64,000 bases of DNA from Alphaproteobacteria bacterium (GCA_028277405.1 JANQGH010000068.1:1-64000), one strand, 5' to 3'. Positions 1 to 9,190 are shown, counted from the first letter of the stretch. A program made the numbers and translations. The notes: generated by a model from the letters alone, not told the origin.

Positions 1-95
1 AGGGTTCCGCGCAGCGGTCGCTTGCTCCTCCTGCGCCAGATGGCGTAGCAACTCATCGGACTCCGGTTCCCACTGGATGAAAGTTCAGGGGCAGG

Positions 96-173
96 TCACA
101 GGGTGCGGTGCAGGCGCTCGACGATGCCGTTGGATTGGGGGCGCTTGACCCTGGTCGTCCTGTGCTCGATTCC
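96..173 (-). pseudogene. IS481-type transposase C-terminal scrap
   Basis: The minus strand reads 25 codons ending in TGA that match the end of the integrase core (rve) domain of IS481-family transposases, including RVKRPQSNGIVERLHR. No N-terminal half is visible inside the window and the frame stops early compared with the family, so this is a remnant and not a working transposase. It marks the left edge of the window as a place of past insertion. Bases 174-260 hold nothing else I can identify. Confidence 0.6.
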
Positions 174-260
174 TGATTTGGTCGGATCTAATTTGGCTGC
201 ATAACCAAAGTTAAGTTATCCGCAAACGGAGCGGGACACGCTGCGAGAAGAAGGTGAAAT

Positions 261-1184
261 ATGACGTCATTTCATCAAATCCCGGAAGTCGTCATTGACC
301 ATGTGCGAGGCGTCTTTGCGCATGCGAACAAAAGCGTTTCACGGGCTCTCACCAACCACCCATCCATGCATGAGGAGGCCTTGGATCAAGCTCTGATATC
401 CAGCCTTGTAGTTCAGCCAGCGGCGCTGTTTGCTGAAGAACGCGCGGCGGTTGCGATAGAGGCGCACTGGCTCGGCGGACGACGAATGTACGGGCGGTGG
501 GAGATCGCTGACATCGCTCTCCTCATCCTACTTCGGCGAGCGGGCCATCTCCTCGAACGCAAAGCCGCGCTTCTGCAGACCAAACGCCTATATTCGCGAG
601 AGATCGCGGTCGGCGAACTTGATCAGAGCGACTATATCATCGGTGTCGGTCGGTTGGGCGATCGTACTGGCCGCCTCATGCCCCTTACCAAGCCGAGAGC
701 ATTTAGCTTTTCTGATGATTGCGTCTATGGCGCGCTGGCGAGTGGTGCACCGCAGACCGAGCGAATTGAGGAATACGAAATCGAGAAAAAGATTCCCGTC
801 CATTACGCATTTTACAATCCAGTCACCCTTCCTTATGAGGCTGCCTACCCTTCTCCTACGGGTCGCGGAACCGATCTTGAAAATGCACTTGGGTGTCGCA
901 TCAAGCCAGCATCCATTGTGCACGGCGTCCTTAACACGCTTCCTCGTGGACAGACACCTTCCTTCGCCTCGCTTCGAGCTTCGGAGAGTGTATCAGCAGA
1001 CGATCCCTTTGAGACATCTGGCTATCGGCTAGAACGCTTTGTCGCCGATCGGGTTATGCGGTGCCGCGATGGTGCACTGTTTGATGGTAGTGCGGACGAG
1101 AGGCTGGAATCCCTGTTTTATGAGCGTTCGGCACCAATCAGCGCAGCTATCGCGATCACTGTCGATCTCGATGATCGGGACTAA
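261..1184 (+). CDS. Uncharacterised protein with possible nuclease-like core
   Basis: This 307-aa protein was not recognised with certainty. It has no signal peptide or membrane segment. Residues 77-112 contain a W-E-I-A-D-I strand, a hydrophobic stretch, then E-R-K-A-A-L-L-Q-T-K. An acidic residue followed by a strand carrying K-x4-Q-x-K is reminiscent of PD-(D/E)xK nuclease cores, but that reading is weak. It stands alone: a transposase scrap lies upstream and about 480 empty bases downstream. An AGAAGGTGAA ribosome-binding site lies 4-13 bases before the ATG. A solitary gene beside transposon debris fits an accessory or defence gene, but function is unknown. Confidence 0.6.
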   Translation: MTSFHQIPEVVIDHVRGVFAHANKSVSRALTNHPSMHEEALDQALISSLVVQPAALFAEERAAVAIEAHWLGGRRMYGRWEIADIALLILLRRAGHLLERKAALLQTKRLYSREIAVGELDQSDYIIGVGRLGDRTGRLMPLTKPRAFSFSDDCVYGALASGAPQTERIEEYEIEKKIPVHYAFYNPVTLPYEAAYPSPTGRGTDLENALGCRIKPASIVHGVLNTLPRGQTPSFASLRASESVSADDPFETSGYRLERFVADRVMRCRDGALFDGSADERLESLFYERSAPISAAIAITVDLDDRD

Positions 1185-1666
1185 CTGGTCATCCAAAAAC
1201 GGCGGCGGAAGAATGAATGTTAAAGGTATCGGCTTTCGCGGCAGATCAGCGAAAGCAGTCGTTCAGACTGCGTTTCTGAAATGCAGGTTGATCCCGCTGA
1301 CCGACCCTTGAATGGCTTTCGAGTCTTGCACCGCAGCGAACGGCGGGAATCGGGAACTGACCGCAGCATTCTGACCTCTCTAGCAACGGCCGGTTTGGGC
1401 CGTGACCGACATTGACCATCGTCCGTTGTCGGGCTCTTGCTAGAAAGCGGCGACCGGCAGCAACGAAATCATATTCTCGGATGCTGAGTGCGGCAGCGAA
1501 TAACCCGCCAAAGCGAGCAGCTTTCACGAGTCCTGCTGCGACCGCAGCGGCGCCCCGTGCAACTCCGACGCAAGTGTCGTGGCGAAGGGGTCCGCGATCT
1601 CGTCGCAGATACACTTAGGGCGGGTCCCCAACCTCCTCGACTAGCCCGGAGCGTCTCTCGCGGACG
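1185..1666. other. Intergenic stretch, no gene seen
   Basis: Short open frames exist on both strands but none resembles a known family and none has a clear ribosome-binding site. The stretch lies between the end of the orphan 307-aa gene and the 3' end of the minus-strand transporter operon. It probably holds decayed sequence. Confidence 0.5.
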
Positions 1667-2440
1667 TCATCCCGGCAGCACCCAGACCGTGTCCGTGCGG
1701 GGATGCCTCTGGATCGTCGCATGGACGCCATACACATCCCCCAGGCGAGCGGGCGTCAACACGTCCTCCGGCGTACCGAGTGCCACGACGCGCCCACGGT
1801 CCATCAAGCAGAGCCGGTCGCAGAACATCGCCGCTAGGTTCAGGTCGTGCAGCGCCGCGATCACCGTAACGCCGATCTCGCGCACGAACCGCAACAGCGA
1901 TAGCTGATAGCGGATGTCGAGGTGGTTCGTCGGCTCGTCCAACACCAGGATCTGAGGCTGTTGCACCAGTGCCCGCGCCAGCAGAGCCCGCTGTCGCTCG
2001 CCGCCGGAAAGGGTCCGGAACGCGCGGTGCTGGAATGCCCCAAGCTGTTGCAGGGCGATGGCGGCGTCGATCAGCGCCGTGTCGTGCGGTGTGTCGGGTT
2101 CGAGCAGCGCTTTGTGCGCCGACCGCCCCATGGCTACCACGTCGCGGACGGTCAGGGGAAACTCAGCAGGCATGTCCTGGATCACCGCCCCGACATGCTG
2201 CGCGACCCAGGCGGACGACCGCCGCCAAGCATCTTCGCCGTTCAGGCGGACAACTCCAGCATCTGGAGGGATCATCCGGTAGATGGTGCGCAGGAGCGTC
2301 GACTTGCCCGCGCCGTTGGGGCCCAAAAGGCCAAGGAATGCACCCGGTCGGACCTCTAGCGTCACGTCGTCGACCAGGGTTTGCGCCCCAGCGCGCACCG
2401 TCACGCCCGCAATCTCCAGATGCCCAGGGGCGATTGTCAC
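1667..2440 (-). CDS. ABC transporter ATPase, FecE/BtuD type
   Basis: This 257-aa cytoplasmic ATPase powers the metal-chelate importer encoded just upstream. Walker A GPNGAGKST (about residues 40-48), the signature LSGGERQR, Walker B ILVLDEPT and the H-loop ALHDLN are all intact. Length and motifs fit the FecE/HmuV/BtuD branch used for siderophores, haem and cobalamin. Its ATG overlaps the stop of the permease gene (ATGA), so the two are translationally coupled. It is the last gene of the minus-strand run LLM oxidoreductase, binding protein, permease, ATPase. The substrate cannot be read from the sequence; the Zur-type box 4 kb upstream suggests a zinc complex. Confidence 0.93.
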   Translation of the reverse strand: MTIAPGHLEIAGVTVRAGAQTLVDDVTLEVRPGAFLGLLGPNGAGKSTLLRTIYRMIPPDAGVVRLNGEDAWRRSSAWVAQHVGAVIQDMPAEFPLTVRDVVAMGRSAHKALLEPDTPHDTALIDAAIALQQLGAFQHRAFRTLSGGERQRALLARALVQQPQILVLDEPTNHLDIRYQLSLLRFVREIGVTVIAALHDLNLAAMFCDRLCLMDRGRVVALGTPEDVLTPARLGDVYGVHATIQRHPRTDTVWVLPG

Positions 2441-3603
2441 TTGACCACCCCAAGCGACCGCGCGTCGCGGCGCAGGAGCCAGATGAAGAACGGTCCGCCC
2501 ACCAACGCGGTGACGATGCCCACCGGCAGTTCAAGAGGCGCGATGATCGAGCGGGCGACAAGATCTGCGGCAATGGTGAAGCTTGCCCCCAACAGAGCCA
2601 CCGCCGGCAGAGCGCGGCGGTGATCGGCGCCGACAAGCAACCGCACAATGTGCGGCATGATCAACCCGACGAACCCGATGACGCCCGAGACCGCCACCGT
2701 GATCCCGGTCAGCGCCGCCGTCAGCACAAACATGCCTCGCCGGAACCGCTCGACATCCAACCCCAGGGCAACGGCGCTTTCGTCACCGGCCATCAAAAGG
2801 TTCAGCCGTCGCGCCTGCACCAGCATGATCGCCAGGCCGATGATCAGGGCGATGACAGGGATCGGTAAAAGCCTCCACTGTGCGGAGCCGAAGCCGCCGA
2901 GGGTCCAGAACAGAACACGCGCAGCCAGTTGCGGGTCGGGCGAGGTCAGGACCAGAAGGCTCGTCACCGCGCTCAGCACCGCGCTCATCGCGATGCCGGC
3001 GAGCACCAGCCGCGTCGGCGTCATTTGCCCGCCCGTGCGCGCGATCCAGAACACGATGCTCAGAGCCGCAAGCCCGCCAAGGAACGCCGCGATATGCAGC
3101 GTGAACGCACCCAACGCCACAAGGCCGAACCGCATAACGATCACGGCGCCCGTCGCCGCGCCAGAGGAAACGCCCAGGATCGAAGGCCCGGCCAGCGGGT
3201 TACGCACGATCGCCTGGATCACCATGCCAGAAACGCCGAGGCCGGCCCCGACGACGCCAGCCAGGATGACACGCGGAATGCGCGTCTGGACGATGATGAT
3301 CTCGTGGGCCTCGCGCCAGTCCGGTGTCACCAGCCATCCGCCCGACAGCCAATGCACCACGATCGAAAGCGCAGGTCCGGCAGGGATCGAGACCGACCCG
3401 ACCATGAGCCCAGCCAGCGCGCAGACGAACAACAGCGCGACAATGCCGCTCGTAACAGCGAAGAAGTGTCCCCGCCCTGCCGAACTGACGACCCTTTCAG
3501 GAAAAGCGACGCCGCGAGCGCGCCGCCGGGAAGGCGGCGCGGCACGGAGGGTCGTCAGATGCCCCGCCCGGTGGACGGCGCTTTCGCCTAGATCGTCCCG
3601 CAC
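2437..3603 (-). CDS. FecCD-family metal-chelate permease
   Basis: This 388-aa integral membrane protein belongs to the FecCD/BtuC family. It contains the family hallmarks PRVILAGVVGAGLGVSG, the NPLAGPSILGVSSGA segment and, near the C-terminus, GLIMPHIVRLLVG. About ten hydrophobic segments are visible. The first 47 residues are polar and longer than usual for the family, so translation may begin later, but no better ATG is present. The start lies 9 bases after the stop of the binding-protein gene and the end overlaps the ATPase. It should form a homodimer with two copies of the ATPase. Confidence 0.92.
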   Translation of the reverse strand: MRDDLGESAVHRAGHLTTLRAAPPSRRRARGVAFPERVVSSAGRGHFFAVTSGIVALLFVCALAGLMVGSVSIPAGPALSIVVHWLSGGWLVTPDWREAHEIIIVQTRIPRVILAGVVGAGLGVSGMVIQAIVRNPLAGPSILGVSSGAATGAVIVMRFGLVALGAFTLHIAAFLGGLAALSIVFWIARTGGQMTPTRLVLAGIAMSAVLSAVTSLLVLTSPDPQLAARVLFWTLGGFGSAQWRLLPIPVIALIIGLAIMLVQARRLNLLMAGDESAVALGLDVERFRRGMFVLTAALTGITVAVSGVIGFVGLIMPHIVRLLVGADHRRALPAVALLGASFTIAADLVARSIIAPLELPVGIVTALVGGPFFIWLLRRDARSLGVVK

Positions 3604-3612
3604 GGCACCGGT

Positions 3613-4587
3613 CTAATCGGCGAAGGCTTCGGGATGGAAGGCGCGAGCCAGCGTTTCTAGCGCATCGGCGGAACTCGGGCCGGGTTGACCGATGACCGAC
3701 GAGATTAGGACATACCGATCGTTCTCCACCGCCGGTACGCCCGCGATTATCGGGTTTGCCTCCAGGATCGCGATCCGCGCCTGCCCGAGGTTGGTGTCCG
3801 GATCGTCGACGACCTGCCCGCTGGCGGTACCGGAGTAGAATACGACGATGTATTCCGGCGCCTGTTCGACCAATTGTTCCCAGGAGGTGCTGCCATAGCG
3901 ATTGTCAACGTCACCAAGGATGTTCGCCCCGCCGGCACGGCCTACGACGTGACTTAGCATCGTGTTGCCCAGAACGGCACGCGGCGTGTCCTCGCCGCCA
4001 TTGAAGATGAAGACCGGGATTGGATCGACGCCCTGAAGCTGGTCTTCGACCTCCACCACTTTCGCCTGGATATCCGCGATTAGCGCTTCAGCGCGCTCGG
4101 GAACGCCAAAGATGCCGGCGACAGAACGGATCTCCGAGTAGAGTTCATCGAAGCCAAACCTACCGAGGTTGCAACCCTCTGTGTTCAGCCGCGTCTTCAT
4201 GCCAAGGTCGTGCAGTTGGTCCCTTGTGTGGCGGCTTTCGCTGAACCCATCGGGATACCCCGCGTACACAAAGTCAGCCTCCGCCTCGATCAGTTGCTCG
4301 GTCGTGGCGACGAGCGGCGACAGGATCGGGATCGTGTTGTAGGCCGCCTCGTACTGCGGGCTGATCTGGAGGTTCGCCATGTAGGACGTGCCCACCATGT
4401 GGTCCTCAAGCCCTAAGGCAAGCATCATCTCGGTGGCGTTGTTGGACAGGGTGACGGCTCGTTCGGGCGCGGCCTCGTAGATCGTGGTGACGCCGCAATT
4501 CTCGTCCGTGTAGGGATAGTAATCGTCGGCGAAGGCAGCGGGCGCGAACAGAAAGAGTGCAGCGCCGAAAAGCAACGCGGGTCTCAT
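3613..4587 (-). CDS. Periplasmic metal-chelate-binding protein (FecB type)
   Basis: This 324-aa exported substrate-binding protein feeds the adjacent FecCD permease. The chosen ATG is followed at once by a signal peptide (MRPALLFGAALFLFAPAAFA) and preceded by GAGAGGA; an upstream in-frame ATG would add 18 residues and overlap the previous gene, so it was rejected. The mature part has the FecB/TroA-like plan of two lobes, beginning with an AVTLSNNATEMMLALGL segment. The family resembles the group sometimes annotated as coenzyme F420-0 uptake, a label based on context only. Neighbours and a Zur-type box upstream make a zinc-complex or metallophore substrate plausible. Confidence 0.88.
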   Translation of the reverse strand: MRPALLFGAALFLFAPAAFADDYYPYTDENCGVTTIYEAAPERAVTLSNNATEMMLALGLEDHMVGTSYMANLQISPQYEAAYNTIPILSPLVATTEQLIEAEADFVYAGYPDGFSESRHTRDQLHDLGMKTRLNTEGCNLGRFGFDELYSEIRSVAGIFGVPERAEALIADIQAKVVEVEDQLQGVDPIPVFIFNGGEDTPRAVLGNTMLSHVVGRAGGANILGDVDNRYGSTSWEQLVEQAPEYIVVFYSGTASGQVVDDPDTNLGQARIAILEANPIIAGVPAVENDRYVLISSVIGQPGPSSADALETLARAFHPEAFAD

Positions 4588-4591
4588 GGGT

Positions 4592-5650
4592 TCAGATCCT
4601 CTCGAGATGTAATTCGGGAACAGGCGGAATGGCGAGGCCATTGAAGGCCGGCAGAATCTCGGTGGCGAAGAGCGTCATCGCCGAACTGGCTTCTGCCAAA
4701 GGAATCAAACCGTTGGCGTCAAACAGACAGCGCAGATTGCGACAACCCGTACGGGCGACGAGAGCCAGGATCTGACGACGGCATTCGTCGGGCGTTCCGG
4801 CGATGGCGTAACCGGCCAGCATCTCGGCCCGGTCGCGCGGCCGCGGCGGGGCCTGGCCACGTGCGCCAGCACGAGCGGCGCGGCGGCGGTTCAGCCGTTC
4901 GGTCAGTTCATCCAGCGCCGTCTCCGCCCGAGCGAGGGTCGACGCGGGAAGCACGTACCGGGCGAGCGAGGATGCCGCTAACGGGCCGGAGCCTGCGCCC
5001 ACCTTCCGCAACGCGTCGCGAAAGACTGGCAGCTGCCGCCCCTCGTTCGGCTCCAGGCTCAGAAGCAAAGGGAAGCGGTGCCGCGCGGCCAGCGCGATGG
5101 TCTCTGCGGAGACACCAGCGACATGGATGGGCGGGTGCGGGGTCTGCACGGGCGGCGGGCCGACCTCCGTCTCGACGAACGGCCATGTCGGCCCATCCGA
5201 AGCCACTCGGTCGGAAATCCAGGCCCGCAGCATGACCGCCAGCGCCTCCTCGAACCGCTGCCGCGCAGTCGCGGGATTGATGCCAAGCTTTTCGAATGTC
5301 GCGGGTTCGGTCCCGCGCCCCACGCCGATGTCGACGCGCCCGCCGCTTTGGAAATCCAGCTGCGCGATCTGCTCGGCCAACATCAGCGGATGGTGCAGCG
5401 GCAAGACAAGGATCGACGTGCCGAACCGCAGGCGCTCGGTCCGCGCCAGGATCTCGGCACCCAACAGCAAAGTATGAGGATAGGGCAGCGCGCTGCGGCG
5501 GAAATGAAACTCGTTGAACCAGATGCCGCCGAAGCCGTACTCATCAGCACGCTCCACAAGCCGCATCAGCGCGACATGATCGCCGAGCGTCCCGTCCCGA
5601 GAGAAACCGGCGATATCGAAGCGCAGCGTCGCGGACGCTTCACAGGCCAT
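4592..5650 (-). CDS. Luciferase-like (LLM class) flavin oxidoreductase
   Basis: This 352-aa TIM-barrel protein is of the bacterial luciferase-like monooxygenase family. Recognisable parts are GGIWFNEFHF, LRFGTSILVLPLHHPLMLAEQIAQLD and GGRVDIGVGRG, the usual flavin-binding core. The ATG at 5650 is preceded by GGGAGGTCGGGGT, which favours it over the start 18 codons upstream. It ends 4 bases before the binding-protein gene, so it is the first gene of the uptake operon. The substrate is unknown. Being cotranscribed with an importer suggests it oxidises the imported ligand, for instance to release the metal; that is inference. Confidence 0.85.
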   Translation of the reverse strand: MACEASATLRFDIAGFSRDGTLGDHVALMRLVERADEYGFGGIWFNEFHFRRSALPYPHTLLLGAEILARTERLRFGTSILVLPLHHPLMLAEQIAQLDFQSGGRVDIGVGRGTEPATFEKLGINPATARQRFEEALAVMLRAWISDRVASDGPTWPFVETEVGPPPVQTPHPPIHVAGVSAETIALAARHRFPLLLSLEPNEGRQLPVFRDALRKVGAGSGPLAASSLARYVLPASTLARAETALDELTERLNRRRAARAGARGQAPPRPRDRAEMLAGYAIAGTPDECRRQILALVARTGCRNLRCLFDANGLIPLAEASSAMTLFATEILPAFNGLAIPPVPELHLERI

Positions 5651-5794
5651 ACCCCGACCTCCCGGCGTCGCGCAGTTGGAGAAAAACACCATCCGGCGGG
5701 CCATAGCTTAGGCCGCCGACATGAATTCGGGGGCTCGTTCCGAATACTATGTTGGGCGCTGCAGACCGTAGTGTTTTGGGCGAGCGGACCGCGA

Positions 5795-6241
5795 TCATCT
5801 GGCCTCGACCTTGAGGCTGGGAGGACCGGGAACCGGTATGATCGGTGCGACCATATCACCTGTGAATGGCAGCGGTGGGATCCGTCCGAGGATACCGGCC
5901 TGCAGAACCGCCGGCCGCGCTCGCCGGGGCAGAAATCCGTTTTCGGCCACCGCGTAAGCGGCCGCCACGGTCAGGACGTCGTCTGCGTGCCTTGTGGGGT
6001 CGAGATCGCCGAAAAGGTAGGTAAAGCGCCCTGGTCCTGAGAGGGCAACGGTGCAGGGACGCTTGCATTGGCTCATGCAATGAACACCGCGGAGCGCAAC
6101 ACCGCTATACGTGGCGGCCCTGGCCTCGAACATGGCCGCGACTTCAACGGCAAGTCGCCGACCGCCACGCTGATCGAGATCGGCACTCTGCTCCTCGCGC
6201 CCGTCGCGACAACGCAGGCAGATCGACAGCATTGGTCTCAT
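5795..6241 (-). CDS. DUF1636 small cysteine-rich protein
   Basis: This 148-aa protein matches the DUF1636 family, predicted to be a thioredoxin-fold, ferredoxin-like metal protein. Visible ligands are the CLRC pair near the N-terminus and the HCMSQCKRPC cluster about 50 residues later. The ATG at 6241 gives the family-like start MRPMLSICLRC; an ATG at 6259 would add six residues and lie 8 bases from the Zur box. Neither has a good ribosome-binding site. It diverges from the Fur-family gene across the Zur-type palindrome at 6267-6292. DUF1636 genes are known beside CobW-type proteins, but the role is not established. Confidence 0.75.
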   Translation of the reverse strand: MRPMLSICLRCRDGREEQSADLDQRGGRRLAVEVAAMFEARAATYSGVALRGVHCMSQCKRPCTVALSGPGRFTYLFGDLDPTRHADDVLTVAAAYAVAENGFLPRRARPAVLQAGILGRIPPLPFTGDMVAPIIPVPGPPSLKVEAR

Positions 6242-6266
6242 TGAGTCTTCGGGGAGCATGGCGGCA

Positions 6267-6292
6267 AAGTGTTATGTTATAACATTGCACTT
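6267..6292. promoter_or_regulatory. Zur-type box 1 (divergent DUF1636 / zur promoter)
   Basis: The core ATGTTATAACAT (6274-6285) is a perfect 12-bp palindrome, flanked by AAGTG on the left and CACTT on the right so that the symmetry extends over 26 bp. The AT-rich GTTAT-ATAAC form fits alphaproteobacterial Zur operators. It lies between the minus-strand DUF1636 gene and the plus-strand Fur-family gene, so one site could control both and give autoregulation. Confidence 0.8.
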
Positions 6293-6344
6293 GATAGCCC
6301 GCTGCGATAAACATCGTCAAGCTTGGCCCGGAGAGTATTAAGCA

Positions 6345-6749
6345 ATGGCAGGCAGATCAGGACGTCGAACCCACGCTGATCGCGTGCTCCAACACCTGCG
6401 CCGCCAGACCAAGCCTCTGTCAGCGTACCAAATCCTCGAGGGTCTCCGTGGCGAAGGCGTGAACGCAGCGACGACGGTTTATCGTGCCCTGGAACAGCTG
6501 CTCTCGGCGGGACGTGTTCACAGGATCGAGTCGCTCAACGCATGGACGGTGTGCTGCAATCCAAACCACACGGAAACGCCCGTGTTCGAGATCTGCGAGC
6601 ATTGCGGCGGCGTGACCGAACATGTCGACGCGCGCCTCGCCGAGAGCATTACCGCTCTATCCAACCTCTCAGGCTTCAAGCCCGAACACCCCGTCATCGA
6701 AATCCGCGGCCGCTGTGGCGCATGCCGCGCGGACTCGCAAACCATTTGA
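6345..6749 (+). CDS. zur: Fur-family regulator, Zur-like (copy 1)
   Basis: This 134-aa protein has the N-terminal winged helix of the Fur family ([26 protein letters not shown], about residues 26-52) and a C-terminal metal domain with CEHCG and CGAC pairs that would hold a structural zinc. The histidine-rich sensing loop is reduced to [10 protein letters not shown]. It is followed 11 bases later by a COG0523 GTPase and preceded by a Zur-type palindrome, so Zur is a better call than Fur, Mur or PerR. A second family member is encoded at 17563-18069. Confidence 0.82.
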   Translation: MAGRSGRRTHADRVLQHLRRQTKPLSAYQILEGLRGEGVNAATTVYRALEQLLSAGRVHRIESLNAWTVCCNPNHTETPVFEICEHCGGVTEHVDARLAESITALSNLSGFKPEHPVIEIRGRCGACRADSQTI

Positions 6750-6760
6750 AGGACCGGACC

Positions 6761-7729
6761 ATGGATCAGATCCCGCAAATCCCCGTCACTGTGCTTACTG
6801 GCTTCCTCGGCGCCGGTAAGACCACGCTGCTCAATCGGATTCTCACCGAACGGCACGGCAAACGCTACGCCGTGATCGTCAACGAGTTTGGGGAGGAGGG
6901 TATCGATAATGACCTCGTCGTGGACGCCGACGAGGAAGTCTTCGAGATGAACAATGGCTGCATCTGCTGCACCGTCCGGGGCGATCTGATCCGCATCCTC
7001 GGTGGGCTGATGAAACGAGCCGACAAGTTCGACGCGATCATTGTCGAGACGACAGGTCTGGCCGATCCAGCGCCGGTCGCGCAGACCTTCTTCGTCGATC
7101 AGGACGTGGCAGACCGCACCCGTCTCGACGCAATCGTCACGGTGGCGGATGCGGTACATCTCGACAATCAACTCGGAGAACACCATGAGGCCGAAGAGCA
7201 GATCGCGTTTGCCGACGTGGTTCTCTTGAACAAGACCGATCTTGTCGACGCCGACGGGCTCGGCCGGGTGGAAGCGCGCATCCGCCGCATCAACCCCTAT
7301 ACCGCGATCATTCCCACCGAACGCTGCGGGGCCGAACTCGACGAGGTCATCGGGCTCAATGCCTTCAGCCTCGACCGCGTGCTTGCAGTGGAGCCGGATT
7401 TCCTGACCTCCGACCACGACCACGAGCATGACGACGATGTCAAAAGCCTCTCGCTGGTCTCGGACGCGCCGCTCGACCTCGATAAGTTCCAGGCTTGGTT
7501 CGGCCAGCTTCTGCAGACCCGCGGGCCGGACATCCTGCGGTCTAAGGGCATCCTCGACTTCAAGGGCGAGGCTGACCGGTACGTCTTCCAAGGCGTGCAC
7601 ATGCTGATGGATGGCGCGCCGATGGGGCCATGGCCGGAAGGAGCGCGGCAGTCGCGGCTGGTCTTCATCGGGCGCAATCTCGAGACGATGGGTCTGGAAG
7701 ACGGCTTCACCGCGTGCCGGGCGGCATGA
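6761..7729 (+). CDS. COG0523/CobW-family GTPase, metallochaperone candidate (copy 1)
   Basis: This 322-aa G3E-family GTPase shows Walker [10 protein letters not shown], the switch-region VNEFGE, the family's metal motif in GCICCT, Walker B and ETTGLADP, and NKTD for guanine recognition. A short acidic His stretch DHDHEHDD separates the GTPase domain from the CobW C-terminal domain (residues about 225-320). Zur-controlled members such as ZigA/ZNG1 insert zinc into client proteins, and this context supports that role over cobalt insertion. The start is the ATG at 6761. Its stop overlaps the WD40 gene by ATGA. Confidence 0.9.
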   Translation: MDQIPQIPVTVLTGFLGAGKTTLLNRILTERHGKRYAVIVNEFGEEGIDNDLVVDADEEVFEMNNGCICCTVRGDLIRILGGLMKRADKFDAIIVETTGLADPAPVAQTFFVDQDVADRTRLDAIVTVADAVHLDNQLGEHHEAEEQIAFADVVLLNKTDLVDADGLGRVEARIRRINPYTAIIPTERCGAELDEVIGLNAFSLDRVLAVEPDFLTSDHDHEHDDDVKSLSLVSDAPLDLDKFQAWFGQLLQTRGPDILRSKGILDFKGEADRYVFQGVHMLMDGAPMGPWPEGARQSRLVFIGRNLETMGLEDGFTACRAA

Positions 7730-8787
7730 CCGCAGAAGCGGCGCTAGCGAGAAAGCGTCCCGGCGGCTTTGAAGAGACCCCGCTGGAACGTCAGGGGCTT
7801 AGGCTCGACACCGGCGCACCGGTGACCGGTGCGGTAGCCGCCGGCACGCGCGTTGCAGCCGGGTTCGGAGATGGTGTCGTCCGATTCTTCCATCCGAACG
7901 AACCGCCAACGATCGTGGAGGCGCATCGCGGCGCGGTATTGTGTCTTGCTGCCGAAGACCATTCGGGCTCTGTCCTCACTGGCGGAGACGACGGTCGGTT
8001 CCTTCGCCTCTCGCCCGACGGCACAATCGAGGAAATCGCCAGTTTCGGTACGCGTTGGGTCGATTGCGTCGCGGCGGCACCCGGCCTCTACGCCTGTTCG
8101 TCGAGCCGCACCGCCCATGTCTGGCGCACGGGAGCCAATGCCGCGAGAACCTTCGAACACCCGAGCACGGTTGGCGGCCTCGCCTTCGACGCCAAGGGCC
8201 GCCGGCTGGCTGTCGCCCACTATGGCGGCGCCACCGTCTGGGAACGGGGCGAGCGCCGCTGGAAAGCCAAGAGGCTCGTCTGGAAAGGCTCTCACGGCGC
8301 CGTCGCCTTCAGCCCCGACGGAAAATATGTCGTGACATCCATGCAGGAGAACGCGCTTCACGGCTGGCGCCTGCGGGACAAGGCCGACATGCGCATGTCG
8401 GGCTATCCCGCCAAGGTGAAGAGCTTTACCTGGGTCGGCACCGCCCCCTTCCTGGCCACGTCCGGCGCAGACGCGGCGGTCTGCTGGCCTTTCGACGGCA
8501 ACGATGGTCCCATGGGCCGCCCGCCGATGACCTGTGCCTATGGCGGCAAGCAGCTGTGCACGGCGATCGCTGGGCTTGTCGGCCACAACGGCGTCTTTGC
8601 GGGGTTCGCCGACGGTTGCGTGATCGCCGGTCGTCTGTCCCCTGACGGTGAGATGGAAGACCTTCTCGTCAAAGGGTCGAGTGGCGCACCGGTCGCGGCG
8701 CTCGCGCTCACGCCCGAAGGATGGCTCTTCGTAGGCGAGGACTCCGGCCGCGTCCTCTGGGTTCCGCTTGGTGGAGACGAAGCATGA
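7726..8787 (+). CDS. WD40-repeat protein coupled to COG0523
   Basis: This 353-aa protein is built of degenerate WD40 blades (for example [31 protein letters not shown] and [26 protein letters not shown] positions), so a single beta-propeller is expected. There is no signal peptide, which places it in the cytoplasm. Its ATG overlaps the stop of the GTPase gene and its stop overlaps the next small gene, both as ATGA, giving a tightly coupled trio. Propellers usually serve as protein-binding platforms, so it may present clients to the GTPase; that is inference. No catalytic residues were recognised. Confidence 0.85.
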   Translation: MTAEAALARKRPGGFEETPLERQGLRLDTGAPVTGAVAAGTRVAAGFGDGVVRFFHPNEPPTIVEAHRGAVLCLAAEDHSGSVLTGGDDGRFLRLSPDGTIEEIASFGTRWVDCVAAAPGLYACSSSRTAHVWRTGANAARTFEHPSTVGGLAFDAKGRRLAVAHYGGATVWERGERRWKAKRLVWKGSHGAVAFSPDGKYVVTSMQENALHGWRLRDKADMRMSGYPAKVKSFTWVGTAPFLATSGADAAVCWPFDGNDGPMGRPPMTCAYGGKQLCTAIAGLVGHNGVFAGFADGCVIAGRLSPDGEMEDLLVKGSSGAPVAALALTPEGWLFVGEDSGRVLWVPLGGDEA

Positions 8788-9050
8788 AGGACCTATTCTC
8801 CCGCCGCGCCGCACCGGGTCGCGCTGGGATGGTCAAGGCTTGGGTGACCGAACACCTTGCCCTTACCGAGGTCGACCTCGTGACGGTTGCGGAACTCGCC
8901 TGTCACGAGCCGGGCTGCCCGCCCGTCGAAACCGTGGTGACGGTGCACGCGTCCGATGGTCAGCGCCGCACGTGGCATGTGCACAAGTCGCTGGCGGAGG
9001 TCGATCAGACCGACGTCGAGACAGCTCTATCCAACGAGAATGGCCTTTGA
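8784..9050 (+). CDS. Small conserved protein of the COG0523 operon
   Basis: This 88-aa protein starts at the ATG overlapping the WD40 stop. It has the block LVTVAELACHEPGCPPVETVV, with a C-H-x3-G-C arrangement, followed by a strand rich in Val and His (RTWHVHKSL). I recognise the pattern from small proteins next to COG0523 genes, but no function is established. The Cys/His content would allow metal binding. It is the third gene of the operon zur-adjacent GTPase, WD40, small protein. Confidence 0.7.
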   Translation: MKDLFSRRAAPGRAGMVKAWVTEHLALTEVDLVTVAELACHEPGCPPVETVVTVHASDGQRRTWHVHKSLAEVDQTDVETALSNENGL

Positions 9051-9190
9051 CCGCGCGTGTGGATATCGAAACTGGCAAACAGGACAAGCGACTGTGGAGG
9101 CGGCACGAATCGCTAACTTGTACAAGCGTTGAACCAATGCAGCGCTGTCGTGGGAGGGGCGCAGCGGGTCTCGCTTACCGATCGCCCCCC

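Noticed and set aside
3613-5704. F420-related system (F420-0 importer plus F420-dependent luciferase-like enzyme)
   Set aside because: No F420 biosynthesis gene is present, and luciferase-like enzymes of proteobacteria mostly use FMN. The similarity is only at family level.
5725-5745. Terminator between DUF1636 and the luciferase-like gene
   Set aside because: ATTCGG/CCGAAT forms a short stem only, without a T-run, so it is not a convincing terminator.
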